This document shows, piece after piece, positions 10,403 to 22,714 of a stretch of DNA of 64,000 bases (position 1 is the first letter of the stretch; each line of letters begins with the position of its first letter). The stretch lies in assembly GCA_027625915.1 (NCBI GenBank), contig JANTQA010000063.1, positions 2,666,001 through 2,730,000 of the forward strand, written 5' to 3'. The stretch is from Anaeramoeba flamelloides. Lineage: Eukaryota; Metamonada; Anaeramoebidae. Below the pieces are notes generated by a model. That model had not been told where the DNA came from, did not search any database, and saw only the letters and a program-made list of their open reading frames with translations. The position numbers were made by a program, and so were the translations under genes.

Positions 10403-13400
10403 GAGAAACCACTTTCTTAGCTCTTAATTTTTTCCTTTATATCTTTAATAAACAAACCTAAATCTGTTTAAAATATTTTTACAATAAACAATTACCAATT
10501 TAGGCTTTCTTTTTTTTTTTTTTTTTAGACATTTTCTTTTATTACTTTTTTTTCTTTTTGAAAAAAATACGAACGCTTCAAATCAACTATTTGTAGTTGC
10601 AATTGTTTTTTTCTTTTTGGGTTTCTTCAAAATGAAAAATAATTCAACCAGAAAAATTCGTTCTTTTCTAATCATAAAAACCTGAATTCCCTCAAAACAT
10701 TTTCCAAAACATCTTTAGTTATTCGAAATTTGTTTGGATCTTTCGCTTTTGAATTATTATGAAAGAACCGAATTAACCAAATGGTTAGTTTCTCAATGGT
10801 TTCATCTATCAAAAAATCTTGAAAAAAATCCAAAAAAAAAAATAACCACCAAATCTTCGTAAAATGAGCAAATTTTCACATCTGCGCATCTCTTCATTTT
10901 TTTTATCTTTCAAATATCCAAAATTAAGATTCTCTGAATCAAATATTACTTGTTTTTGTTTTCTTTTTTGGTACAAAATAGGGAATATTTATGAAAATTT
11001 AATTGTCCCATCCCAAATTATAAAAGCTTTGAAATGATTTTTTTTTAATATTTGTTAAGGTCGTGTTGAATTTGAAAAAATGGTAATGTTGAACTGATCG
11101 TTTCTTTAAATTTTTGGATCTATAGCCTCTATTCAGCCTAATCTTGTTAATAATCTCGTAAAAAGAAAATTTCAATCTTATAAAATATAATTCCCGAAAA
11201 ATTAAAAGTCGAGTTGGTTTTACAATGCTTCGAGATTGGGATTGTAAAATCTGTATCAAATTTAGTTTAAAAGCCAAAATTAACTGTTTTAGACTATGCT
11301 TAACTTTTAGGTGAAGAGAATTTGTTACAACTTAGTTTTGAGAGTTATGAAAAATTTTTTAGAAGAATTTAAATAAACACTAAATTTCTATTTTTGAAAT
11401 GATCATTTTATTGAATATTTTGATTTTTATTGAAGGTTGTAAAATTTAAGAGATGGGACAACATTTATATCACAAAATAAATAACCCTTTTTTAATTATT
11501 TTATTGTTTAACGAGGTAAGGTGTTTCAACAGAAACACCCCCTGTTTGACAGAAACTCTAAAGTATAATTTATTGTTTTTTATATTAGCTATAATGTAAT
11601 AATATTATAACTCATGAGATCATATTTTCTTGAAAAAAAGAATTGAAAAAATTTTTATTTTGAAACAAGAAAAGAAAAAGAGAAAGAAAAGAATGAAATG
11701 AGAGAGTTTAAAAAATAATTAAAAAAGTAAAAAATTTATGAAAATTTTTGTTTTGAACTCAGGGTATTATTTATTTTCTCAGCCATTTCTTTTTATGTAT
11801 ATTATTTATACTATTATAAATCATATCCTGAGTCGACTGTTATGTAATACCATGTATGGTAGAAATTGATTCTCAAGTTAGTGCGAATGGGTATTAGAAT
11901 AAGCTTAATCACAATCACCCCCCTATACGATAGTTTCCAAACTTGAAATATATTCATGATTATTTTCCCTCTTCTCTGTTTTTTAATTTGGAAAATAAAA
12001 AATAAAAAAATATATTTTGAGTAAAAAAAAAAAAGGAAATTTAAAAAAAGTAAATTTAATATTAATACAATAAAATAATCCTTTTATCCCGTAGTAACCC
12101 GGATTTGCCTAAATTTCATCAAGTTTAAAAGAAAAGATTTAAAATGATTTTGATCAACTAATATATTTTTTTTTCTTATTTGTCTTTAATCCAAATTTTA
12201 ATCCTAACCAAAAGCCAAAATAATTCAAAGATAAAGTAATTATGTTATTGATTTTTTATTTTGAAATTGGAAAAAAAAAAAATTAATTATTTATTTTTAC
12301 ATTTTTTTTAAAGATTTTTATTTTTATTTTATTTTTTTAAATAAGAAATTTTATTACAATAATAGTAATTAAAGATTCAATACATTGATTTATTAAGTAT
12401 AACTATCAAACAACATTTTATAATTTATGATAATATATATATATATATATATTATTGGGAAATTTTCATTTTTTTTTTTTTGATAAATTTTTAATAAATA
12501 TTAAATAAAAGAAAAAAAAAATTCATTTCTTTATGTGAAAATTCAAATTTTAATATGAAATATTTCCAAAAATTTTTATTTAAACAATAGAAAATATTGA
12601 AAAAACAAAACAAAAAAATTGTAAAATAATTTCTATTTATTACATTAGAATTAAACAAATCAAAAATTTTTTTAACAGATAAAGTAGCAAGCATTAAATT
12701 TTAAAAAAACAATAAAAAATAACTTTTAAATATTATTCAAAGATAATAAAATAATTTTTGAAACCAATAATTATTTTTTTTTGAATTTTTTTATTTGTAA
12801 AAATTTGAATAATATATTTACGAAATTTGATTTTTTCAATCTAAATCAATGCAGATCTTCTAAAATAATTTTTGATATATTGTCTAATTTTCAATAATAT
12901 TTTTTTTTTATGTCTGGATTTTATAAAGTCAAAAATTCAAAAATATTAAAAAATAAAATAAAAAAAATCCATAATTACTCTGACCCAAACTATTGGTCAC
13001 ATCATTTAAATTTGAAAAAAATTATGTTTTGAAAAATTTGTAAATTTTGCAAAATTAAAAAAAATATTTTTTTTTAAAATTTAATTTATATTTTTTTTTA
13101 TTTTTAAATTATTTAGAATCAAATTATTAAATAAACCATTTATTGTAATCAATATATGAAAAACGATCTTAAGCGATGTCAAAATATCTTTTGTAATGAA
13201 TGAATTATTCAATCAAGTATTTTAGACAACGCTGGGGTTCAAATGGTCCCAAATAATTTCAAGTAAAGTATCATGCGTTTTAATCATTAAAACTAAGATT
13301 TTTTTGATGTGTAGATAAACTTTTTTTTTTTTAAAAAAAAAAGTTTTCGAAAAAATTTGAATGTAAAAATAAATAAAATCACAATAACCACGAGAAAATT

Positions 13401-13579
13401 TTCAAATGGTGAAATTTTTTTATCAAGATGTTTGTTTAATATATATGTATAAATACAAATTTTTATTATACAATTTTCTTTCTAAGATAATTGATTATAA
13501 ATTCTAGATCTTATAATCCTTTGATAACAATTCAAATGAAAAATATTGTTTTGAAGGCAGTTGGTGTATTTGGGGATCT

Positions 13580-13582
<3 letters not shown>

Positions 13583-13616
<34 letters not shown>
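13583..13616. repeat. (TA)n microsatellite
   Basis: A pure alternating TA run is followed by a few TATG units. Confidence 0.9.
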
Positions 13617-13628
<12 letters not shown>

Positions 13629-14520
13629 ATATTACAATTTGTGTATTTTTTATTTTAAAAATATTATGTTTCAAAATTTCCCTTCCCATAACAGCATTTA
13701 TGTTTTTTTTTTTAGTATCATTTTAATCCAGAACTTGGGGTTTCGAACATGTATTTTAATTAAAAACATTAAAAAAAAAACACCAATTTTACATAATTAT
13801 ATCGTTTCACCTCTTATTTTATAATATTTTCTTTAAAATTTTACTACATTTATTGAAAAAAAAGTTGAAAATTTAAATTAAGTTATAAATAATTATTTAA
13901 AGGAAAGAGAAAAAAAATGATATATTTAAGGTGTTTATAAGTTTATATTATCTTATTTTTACAATTTATTATCTTTGATACTTCTTTATTTCTAATTTAT
14001 TACAATAACAAAAAAGATTTTATTATTATAGAATAAAGAATACAATTATTGGAAATTTCTTTTTTTTTTTTCAACAAGATACTGAGAAAAAGGAAAACAC
14101 TTATTTCTTAATAAACCATATGGCTTCAATGAAAATTAACTTAAAAAGGTACCCTTCTATTGTAAAATTTCGAAATTTTGGTCAATTGTTTGATAAAAGG
14201 ACACAAGTAAAAAAGTTTAATTACACAGAAGTTATAGAAATTTAAAATTTTTTATTGATTTTTTTCCCTTTTTTCTTGGAGAAATAAAAATAATTCTTCA
14301 TTTTTTTCGAAGGAACTCCCCTTGACACTCTATAATAATTTTGAGAATATAAAATTGCCTTTAAAATTCTTTTTTTCATAACTGGAATCTGACTTTCTTT
14401 TAGGATTCAGGGCATAGTATTGAAAAAAAAATACCTGATATGAATAAAATCCCAGATAAGATTTTTATCTGTTCATATTAGGGAAAATTTAATGTACCAT
14501 CTTTTATTTAATGACTACAT

Positions 14521-15025
14521 TTTCAGTTGAAAAAAGTGAAATAATGTATAAAATAACCCTTGGAAGAGTTATGTAATCCAAGTTATATTTAACCAAGGAT
14601 AATTTCTTTTAGAAAAAATATGAAATTTTCACATTTTCAACAATTTTTGCCTTGATAGATCATTCAAAATTTTGATTTTAATATTTTAGAATCTCTATTT
14701 CAACCTTCTGAACTCACACTATTTTCTAGAGCTGTTCTACATATTTTTAACATTTACTTTTGCAAGTTTGAAATGTTCTCAAATTTGAAATGCACTTGAT
14801 ATTCCCCAAAAGACATTTTTTAGTATTTATTTTTTTTGTTATTTTCAATTTCCTTTTCATTGAAAAAGAAAGAAAAACAGTCTGCGTGAAAAGGTAAAGA
14901 TGACAAAAAATGTTTTTTTTTTTATTGTCCAATTTCTTACGTGTGAAAATTTTTTGTGATAATTGAAAGTAAATAACACGATTACTCACCTCCACAAGAG
15001 TGGGAACGTAGTTCTTAAAATATAA
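14521..15025 (+). repeat. Dispersed 500-bp repeat, copy 1
   Basis: It is collinear with 44636-45090. Shared blocks include GAAGAGTTATGTAATCCAAG, GAACTCACACTATTTTCT, GCTGTTCTACATATTTTT, GATGACAAAAAATGTTTTT and the terminal AAGAGTGGGAACGT. No open frame is shared, and neither terminal inverted repeats nor a target duplication are obvious, so the class is unknown. Confidence 0.65.
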
Positions 15026-15594
15026 TATTTTATTGAAAAATCAAACTTTACAAATTGTAATTCACCCACTTATTAGAATGATTTTTAATTGAGAATATTA
15101 ATAAAATTGAAGTGCAATTGCTATTATTTAAAATCAAATCCTTTGTTTTGAATCAAACCTTTTAAATTCTAATTCTTTACTTATTCTAATGATGACAATT
15201 AATTAAATTACATTTGTTCAAAAAAACTATTCAACCAATTAAAAAACAATAATAAAAATTATATTTACCAAACTCTAATAAACCTCCTATAAAACTCTAT
15301 TTTTTTTTTCAAAAAAAGTTGATCTACTTTAGCTATCAAACAATAACTTGAGTATTCTATAAACACCCCACTTTAATGAACTTTAAGGAGGTTTATTACT
15401 GAGTTCATCAAAAGGTTTGATTGTTTCTTAAAAGGATTTTATCTTAAAAAAAAGAAATTACACAACAATTTCCCTAATATTCACAATTAAAAATCTTGTC
15501 TGGGAATCTTTTCATAAGACATATTTTGTTCAATACTATACACATGATATATACCTACACAAATAATCAAAAAAAGCGAAACAAATGACAATAG

Positions 15595-15807
15595 ATCAGA
15601 TCAAATTTGGTCTCTTTCTCTCAAAATTCCTTATGTCATCGACAAAATGGTAAAGAACAGGAGTGCAGATCCTACTTGATGCCATTCAAATACAAACATA
15701 ATTTTCGGAAACTTGTCAAAAAAGAGCAAACTCCAAAAGAACAAAGTTTAGCACAATTGTTACAAATATTGGGGAGAGACTTTAACACCATATTTAGTTT
15801 AGCATAG
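15595..15807 (+). other. Possible orphan coding exon
   Basis: An open frame of 70 codons follows an AG at 15593-15594 and ends with TAG. Its composition is balanced (ECRSYLMPFKYKHNFRKLVK, then QSLAQLLQILGRDFNTIF), unlike the Phe/Lys/Asn-rich chance frames around it. It has no good ATG at its head and no family resemblance I recognise. It could be the last exon of an unseen gene, a decayed gene fragment, or chance. Confidence 0.25.
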
Positions 15808-15966
15808 ATCAATCAAAGAGAGAAAAATTGTCCACAAAATTCTTAAAATCTACAATATTTTTGTTTTTTTCGTATTTTTCTTGTTTTTTCAACTTTTTTC
15901 TCAAAATTAACATATTTTAATTTAAAATCAAGAATACGAATTTGATTGTATTTGTAAAGAAATATA

Positions 15967-16835
15967 ACCATTGTGAAAAAAATTTGGATCATTAAAAAAA
16001 ATTGGTTCAGTCAAAAATTTGTTTTTGTTTTTGAAATAATAAATATTAGCAAAATGGTTTTTGATCAAAGTAAAATTTTATGAACAAATCTTACATTTAA
16101 TAAAAACCAAAGTCATTATCAATAATAATTTTCAAATGCAATATTAAATTGTTGCATTTTAACCTTTTGGAATTACTGTGGAACTCTAAAAAACAAAAAT
16201 TTATTTTTAATTGTAAACTTTACTAAAAATGTTAATTTTTTTTTATTAGAAAACATTACAAGATCAAGTTAATTATTGTTTGGGAAGACCAAAAATTAAT
16301 AACAGTTTTAAATTAAGGTTTGTCTATGAGCATTTTTAGAATTTAAATGGTTTCTGAAATCTTGATATTTTGGTATTTTGAAGTTTTGATTGTAAACATT
16401 AGTGGAAAACAACCTCTTTCGAAAAAATAGCTTTTTTGGAAGAATTTATGATTCAATTTGGTTTAAAAGGATATTTAAGATTAACCGTGATAAATTTGCG
16501 TTTATTAACAATGATAAATATCTTATTGAATTAATAGATTTTAATATTTCCTATTAAATAAAGAGTTCTCTTATTTTTAGTAAAGTTGACAATTAAAAAT
16601 AAATTTTTGTATTTTAGAGTTCCACAGTAATTCCAAAAGGTTAAAATGCAACAATTTAATATTACATTTGAAAATCATTATTGATAATGACTTTGGTTTT
16701 TATTAAATGTAAGGTTTGTTCATAAAATTTTACTTTGATAAAAAACCATTTTGCTAATATTTATTATTTCAAAACGAAAACAAATTTTTGACTGAACCAA
16801 TTTTTTTTAATGATCCAAATTTTTTTCACAATGGT
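15967..16835. mobile_element. Foldback/MITE element with 265-bp inverted arms
   Basis: The arms at 15967-16230 and 16571-16835 are nearly identical in inverted orientation, starting ACCATTGTGAAAAAAATTTG and ending with its complement CACAATGGT. The 340-bp centre has no coding frame. An 8-bp direct repeat GTAAAGAA occurs at 15954-15961 and again at 16834-16841. This could be a hAT-type target duplication, but it does not abut the arms symmetrically. A fragment of the same arm lies at about 47552-47636. It reads as a non-autonomous DNA element. Confidence 0.75.
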
Positions 16836-18262
16836 AAAGAATGAAAGGAAAATGTTTTTCGATTTTGAGAGAAAACAATAAAGAAAATCGAAAAATAAAA
16901 AAAAAAATTTTTTTTTTATTAAATTTCCAAAACGAAAGAAAAAATCAATTGAACCGAAAGAAAGAATCAAAAAAAAAAAAACCAGATAGATCGATTTGAA
17001 GGTAGTTCACATTAATAAAATTGATTGAAGATATTTTCTCTTAAATTCAAATAACAACAATTCTTAATTTTGTTTTCAAAGTCAAATTAGACTGTTGAAT
17101 ATAATCTACAAAATTTAAGATTTCCAATGTGTTTGTGAAGATTTGAAGTCTTTTCTCAACAACAAACCTTCTGAATATTTGGGAATTTGCACAAAAACTT
17201 TTCTTTGTGTTGATTGCAAAATAAAATTTTCTCTTCAAACAATTAATAAACCAAATTTGCAAAATAATCATAATTCTTTTTTTCAGATTTGCTTTTGAAT
17301 TAAATTTTAGGAGACTTCAAAGTAACAACCAAGTAAATTGAAGACACTATCTCTCAAAAGTTCATTGATTTTGAATAAAAAAGAGAGATTCTCAATCAAA
17401 AAATAAAAAAAAACACTTTTCGATTTTTAAGAATTAACTCAAATATGAGTAGACATACATTTCAATCTAAAAACCAAACACTTCAACGAACTAATTCATA
17501 AAATTTGTCTTTAAATGATTAATACGCTAAAAATTTTGAGTGAATGGAAAATAATATTTTTTTTTCGAAATACTTTTTTTATATCAACACCCTTCAAACA
17601 AGATGTATAATAATGTTAACAAGATAAATATCAACTATATCTCAAACCACACCTCAAATCTATTAAAAGACACAATTCAGTTCATAATTCTTGTCTTTGA
17701 AAAACTTGTTTGTGAATTGACGATTAAATATATTTTTTCGAATTCCCAAATTTCAAAACTTCATTCTTTATTTAACTATGATAATAAAGGGTAACTTTCA
17801 CAAACCAAAACGATTACCAGGCTTTATAATATTGAGAACAATATAAAACAGTTTTTGAAAAATTCTTAAGATCAATTCATCATAGTTTACCCACAACCAA
17901 ATTTCCAAAATATTGAAAAATTAATTTTTGTAAAGATTGGAAAAAAGAATTTAGATTCAGAATGTTGTTATTATACGAATGAGAAAATGTGACACAAGAT
18001 CCCAATTCTAATTCTTTATCGTTTCTCTTTTTCATTCGAAAGTATTTTCGAATTTTTAATCTTTTTTCCAATCTTGAAAGGAAATTAGTCTTTGAGTGTT
18101 TTCCAAAATTTTCTGGTTTTAATTTCTCTTTTCTTTTCAACACTACAAAAAAAAAAATTTTCTATAAATTTGAAAAAAAGAAAATTCATTTTTTGAGAAT
18201 CCTTTTAAAATAAAATATTCTTTTCATTCTCTTCTTCAAGAAAATCAAATTCTTGGAAACCA
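16836..18262. other. Intergenic upstream of the BEACH gene
   Basis: No gene is seen. Several short AT-biased frames on both strands overlap one another (17047-17271, 17603-17794, 17880-18143) and none shows family resemblance. The promoter of the downstream gene presumably lies toward 18200, but no specific element stands out. Confidence 0.4.
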
Positions 18263-18833
18263 ATGACGAATTTAAATCAAGAATTGGTTGTATTTTATCA
18301 AAAAATAACAAAAGAGAATATAACTGATGAAGAATATTCGTCATTATTAAAAAACCATTTACCACAAGTAATTGACATCTCTACTCAGTCTACACAAAAC
18401 TCAAATTCCGATCAACAGAATATAACATTACCAGTATCGGTATTATGCCAAAAATTTGTAAAAACATTTTTGTTAGCGATCCAAAAACAAAAACCTCAAA
18501 AAGAAAAGATCAGAATGTCGGAAAATTTCATCTACAACGAAAATACAAAAAACCAAGAAGAAAAAGAAGGTAAAAAAAATCAGTCTCGCCAAGAAGAGGA
18601 AAAAAACCAAGGTTTGGTCACAGAAATTGAAAAAATTGAAAACTTTTTAATACAGCTACACAAAAGGCTTGGCTATTCTCCACATTTGATTATCGACTAC
18701 TTTTTAATCTTTAGCGACTTTCGCAAGGTCCAATCCATTATGGCAAAACACTCGCTTCCTTCATCAATTGTTCGGTTTTTTGGTATCGTTTCGAGGTTTC
18801 AACCGAGCTTTTCAACAAGCCAAAGCAATTGGG
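18263..18833 (+). CDS. Alfy/WDFY3-like BEACH protein, first exon
   Basis: Starting at ATG 18263, about 190 codons are open. The frame also reads on through a T-run to a TAG at 18944-18946. The encoded segment matches the order and spacing of the WDFY3 N-terminus: an early helix (NLNQELVVFYQKI), a LPQVIDI then LPVSVLCQKFVKTFLLAIQ block, a Lys/Glu-rich linker, then SIMAKHSLPSSIVRFF, which parallels WDFY3's CMTTMSVPSTLVKCL. A donor at GG|GTTTGT (18833/18834) leaves a phase-1 codon that fits the two bases after the acceptor AAATAG at 22714. The joined protein then continues into the TNLIKFISKTLHLFSKLF helix expected next in the family. GTTTGT is weaker than the GTAAAT/GTAAGT donors elsewhere in the window. 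The alternative is a separate 227-residue gene. Confidence 0.6.
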
Positions 18834-19799
18834 GTTTGTTTTTTTTTTTTTTTTTTTTTTTTTTGTTATGGATAATTCCACTTCGCGAATATTTTTTCAG
18901 TTTATTTGAGCTTCAAACTTTATCCTTGCCAAGAGAAAATGACTAGACATTTGAAAAATCAAATTCGATATTTTTTTTGGATTGTTTCACAACTGTATTT
19001 TCACTAATTTAATCCCGAAATTTATATTCAAAGGAAATTTCAATAACCATCAAATCCTAAAATTGAAAACCTACAAAACAAATGAAGAAAACATTTACAT
19101 TTACGACATAAACACGAACATTAAATAACCTTGTTTTGAATATTTTTCTTTTGCTCTTTTCCTGATCATCTTCTTGCCTTTTTTTAAAAATTAAAATGAA
19201 ATTTGAAATAAGAAAACAAAATATGTGTTGTTTTGATTGATTTTGTTTAAAATCTTTTCTTTTCTTTAAAGTTTGACAGAATTCGGGTTTCTCCCAGCCT
19301 GGTCGAAAGAAACAAACAAATTTGTTTTTCTTTATTCATGATCACTTTAAGAATTTTCCAATACTGTTAAAATCAAGTTAACATAACCATTTGGGAAAAA
19401 AAAAGTAAAACCAGGAAAAAAAAGTTTATCACAATTTTTAATTGGGTAACATCTATAGAAAATGAAAAATAAGATCAATTAAGAAAAGAAAAAACCAATG
19501 GTTGAAGAAGAAGTGAAGGACTTTACCCAATAACAGTTTTTTAAGAATAACTTTTGGTATGAGTTTTTTTTTTGATTGATCTACCAATAAAAATTTGTTC
19601 AAAAATTTGATTATTTTTGAGATCTCCAAAACCACTTTTTGGATTTCTATAATTAAGGAGATTTAAATTCTTTTTGTTGGTTTGATTGAAAATAATATAA
19701 TGGATTATTCTTTCAAGTTAATTTGTTTCTTTTATGAATTGATTTTGCTTTTCATTTTCTATTAATAGTCCCCAATTAAAAACCTTGTTTAACTTTTTT

Positions 19800-20105
19800 C
19801 CTTGAACGGTAATTAAAATTTTATCTCAAAGCCCAATAAGGAAGATTAATTAAATCTTAAGAAATATCATTTCTAATTGATTTTCTAAAGATCTTTGGTT
19901 GTTTTTCAACTTAGAATTAGCAAAATATTTAGAGTGCTTGAAATACAAAATTTTCATTTATTAATTCCAAAATTATAGTATTTTTTAAACCAAATTGCCC
20001 TAATCAAATTTTTTTCTCAAAGTTCCTAAGAAAGTGTAATTAAAGCACCTAAAAACATCATTTCTAATTGATTTTGTAAAGATCTTTGTGTGTTTTTTCA
20101 ACAGA
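19800..20105. repeat. Two tandem copies of a dispersed repeat
   Basis: Two approximately 100-nt segments about 200 nt apart share CATTTCTAATTGATTTT, TAAAGATCTTTG and a following TTTTTCAAC. Related sequence (AAAGTTCAATAAGGAAGAG then TTAAATC or similar) recurs near 53725-53890, 58420-58480 and 62285-62455, and more distantly near 49960-50050. Confidence 0.45.
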
Positions 20106-20208
20106 TATTATTAAAACATATGGTATAGCTATTTTCAAGTTTTATTGTTTAAAAAAGAAGACTTTTTCAAAATTAAAACTTTTTGACAGTAATCGATTTT
20201 AAAAAAAT

Positions 20209-20262
20209 GAAGGCCCAACCTTGAAAAGCGAGGTAGAGGCTGGGGCGAGAAGAACTGCACCT
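20209..20262. other. GC-rich island of unknown nature, possible structured RNA
   Basis: About 54 nt of unusually GC-rich sequence (GGCCCAACCTTG ... GAGGCTGGGGCGAGAAG ... CTGCACC) sits in otherwise 80-90% AT sequence. GCCCAACCT and AGGCTGGGGC can pair with one mismatch around a purine-rich loop. T9 follows on the plus strand and T7 follows on the minus strand, either of which could end a Pol III transcript. No tRNA or known RNA signature fits. Confidence 0.3.
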
Positions 20263-20921
20263 TTTTTTTTAAAAAGTTCACACTTTCTTAAAATAGAATT
20301 TTTTAAAAAAGTTTTTATATCGATCCAATCTCAAAAAAAAAATTACTCACTTTTTTTAAAATAGCTGCAACTTGAAAAACAAATTTCATTTATTACTTGG
20401 AAAATAACAGCACATAAAAATTTTTAGATCAAAAAATTGATTGCTATACTTTCAAAATCTCTTCAGCTTTTTCTCAACCACACAAACCAGTATTTTTATT
20501 TCTTTTTTATTACTGATAATTCCAAATTAATTGGGTATTCCCCTTTGTCAGATAAAAGAAATCTATTTGCTAATTTAAAAGTAACTTACTTAAAATCCAA
20601 GATGCCTTTCGCTATATTGTGTAAAGTATTATTATTTTAAATGAAAAAAAAGTGTTAAATAATATTTATATACCAGGTGTCAACATCATTTCTTGGATTT
20701 GAGAACAATCATCCCATTAAACTAGAATGAAAAAAAAAAAAAAAAAAGAACAGTTTTTGGTTAGAATTATTTGTAAGGTAGGTTTACCTCAATTTTATAC
20801 TTTGGTTATAATTTAGAAAATAATATAATAATAATAACAAAATCTCGTCTTATTATATTCAAATTGATACAAAGAGGAATATTTTCAAAAAATCAGGATC
20901 TTTTTATTTCTTAAATTCTGG

Positions 20922-20998
20922 AAAACCTAGGCATTCTACGGCATTCTACGGCACTTGACTGCACTCTATAGTACTCCATGACACTTTTCGAATTCCTT
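20922..20998. repeat. Decamer repeat beside a half hairpin
   Basis: A half-hairpin end (TTAAATTCTGGAAAACCTAGG) runs into 10-bp-period units: GGCATTCTAC twice, then GGCACTTGAC, TGCACTCTAT, AGTACTCCAT, GACACTTTTC. On the complementary strand these read as variants of AAGTNCCNTA. Confidence 0.5.
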
Positions 20999-21829
20999 AA
21001 TTTTTATTTAGAAATTTTAATAAAAACTCAAAAATTTTTCTATTATCTACTAGAGATAATACATACATTCAATCTTTTTTTATAATAATATCAAGCATAT
21101 TATTATCGTTTTTTAATGTATTAGATATATTAATTTTATTTAATTCAGATATCCAGATTTTACAATTATTTTCATATGGTGGGCAATTCGATAGAAAAAA
21201 CCCTGTTCTTTTCTGGTAAAAAAATTTACCATTACTGATCATGAATTTTCTTTAAATATTCTAGAAAAAAAGTGTCAAAAGGAAAAAAAAAATCAAAATA
21301 TAGACTAATTATAAAATGGTAGTAAAAATTCTCTTTTCAAATATTATTTTAATTATTTTTAAATTCATTTAAAAAAAAAAACAAATCTAAAAATTTGTTG
21401 ATTATAAGAATTCAAATAGAAATTGAAAACAACAAATCAAACTAAAATTTAAGCAACTTCATTTTCCAAAATTTTGGATTTTTAAGTAAATATTAGTAAA
21501 ATTTACGTTTTTTTAGATTTTTTGTTGCTATATTTTTTCTTATTCATTTAAATTGGTTATAAGGGTTTTACAAAAGGCATTTTTCCAGTTTGTAGAATTT
21601 TAATTTCAGATATCTTTATGAATAAGGAAAAAATAAGTGATAAAACATTTGAAAAAATTTCCCGTTTGCTTTACTTTTGAAGTAAAAATTGACTTACAAT
21701 TTTTTTCAGGAATGATTAATTTATATTTTACTGAAAATACTTTTTATTTAAAAAAAATGTTTTCAAAAACTACTTGTAATTCACATTAAATCTAAAATAC
21801 CCAAAACTTTAAATCAATAACAAATATTA

Positions 21830-22136
21830 AAGTGTCTGCAAAGTCCCATAAAGTCCCATAAAGTCCCATAAAGTCCCATAAAGTCCCATAAAGTCCCATA
21901 AAGTCCCATAAAGTCCCATAAAGTCCCATAAAGTCCCATAAAGTCCCATAAAGTCCCATAAAGTCCCGTAAAGTCTCATAAAGCCCCATAAAGTACCGTA
22001 AAGTACCGTAAAGTACCGTAAAGTATCAGAAAGGACCATAAAGTACTGTAAAGTAATGTAAAGTCACATAAAACCACATAAGACCCATAAAGTACTGCAA
22101 ATTCCATTAAATTTCTATAAAGCGCCACCAAGTTAC
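21830..22136. repeat. 10-bp minisatellite array, unit AAGTCCCATA
   Basis: Twelve perfect AAGTCCCATA units occupy 21841-21960. About 17 increasingly divergent decamers follow (AAGTCCCGTA, AAGTACCGTA three times, AAGTACTGTA, and so on), fading near 22136. A partly matching unit precedes the array. The perfect block at one end and graded decay toward the other suggest recent local expansion. It lies in the proposed BEACH intron. The minus-strand frames across it are an artefact of the repeat. Confidence 0.95.
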
Positions 22137-22714
22137 TATTTTTTATTTGTTGATATTATTTTAGTTTTAAAAATCTATTGGTTTTCGAAACAAAATGATA
22201 ATTAAAAAAAATCACAACTATTTGTTTTCAAAATCCAAAATTATTTAATTTAAATCAAAAATTTAATTTAACCAATATAAATCCTATCTCATTTTATTTT
22301 TTAAAATTTAAGAGAATAGAATAAAATAATTGATTAGGCTCAATTACTTTGAATTAAAAAAAAACTTAACACTGGTTTTTTCAATATTTTTTAACTTATT
22401 TTTAAAATTTACTAACTTTCTAAATCAATAGAAAATTCCAAAAAACCGAACTTTTTTTTTTTTTTTTTTTTCAATTGTTATTTTTGTTTGGAAAATCTAA
22501 TTATTTTCAATATAAATAGTAAAAAAAAAAAATTAAAAACAAAATATAACAGAACAAAAATATAATTAATTCAATTTTCTCACATTTACTCAATATGATT
22601 ATTATTTTTTTTTCAACTTTTAAAAGAAAACATCAAATATTTACTAACCCATCTTTTTTGTAATTATATACTATTTTAATAAAAATTTAATCAATAAAAA
22701 CATAATATAAATAG

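Larger units (their letters stand above)
10403..15594. other. Gene-poor AT-rich intergenic with microsatellites
   Basis: No gene is supported. It contains (AT)n runs near 12430-12452 and 13583-13616 and the dispersed repeat at 14521-15025. Minus-strand open frames here (10999-11277, 12491-12694) are Lys/Phe/Asn-rich readings of AT sequence without family resemblance. Confidence 0.45.
18834..22714 (+). other. 3.88-kb intron of the BEACH gene (proposed)
   Basis: The proposed intron runs from GTTTGT to AAATAG and is compatible in phase (1 base + 2 bases). It holds a T-run directly after the donor, two copies of a dispersed repeat near 19800-20105, a GC-rich island at 20209-20262, a decamer/half-hairpin at 20922-20998 and the main decamer array at 21830-22136. 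It contains no other convincing exon. Confidence 0.55.

Noticed and set aside
18834-18946. Read-through of BEACH exon 1 into a Phe-rich tail ending LPREND
   Set aside because: The tail is translation of a T-run. The WDFY3-like sequence resumes at 22715 in compatible phase, so an intron is preferred.
21792-22039. Minus-strand 65-70-codon frames of repeated Leu-Tyr-Gly-Thr
   Set aside because: They are translations of the 10-bp satellite in different frames. No start context and no gene around them.
21830-22136. CRISPR-like array
   Set aside because: Units are contiguous 10-mers without spacers, in a eukaryotic context with introns.
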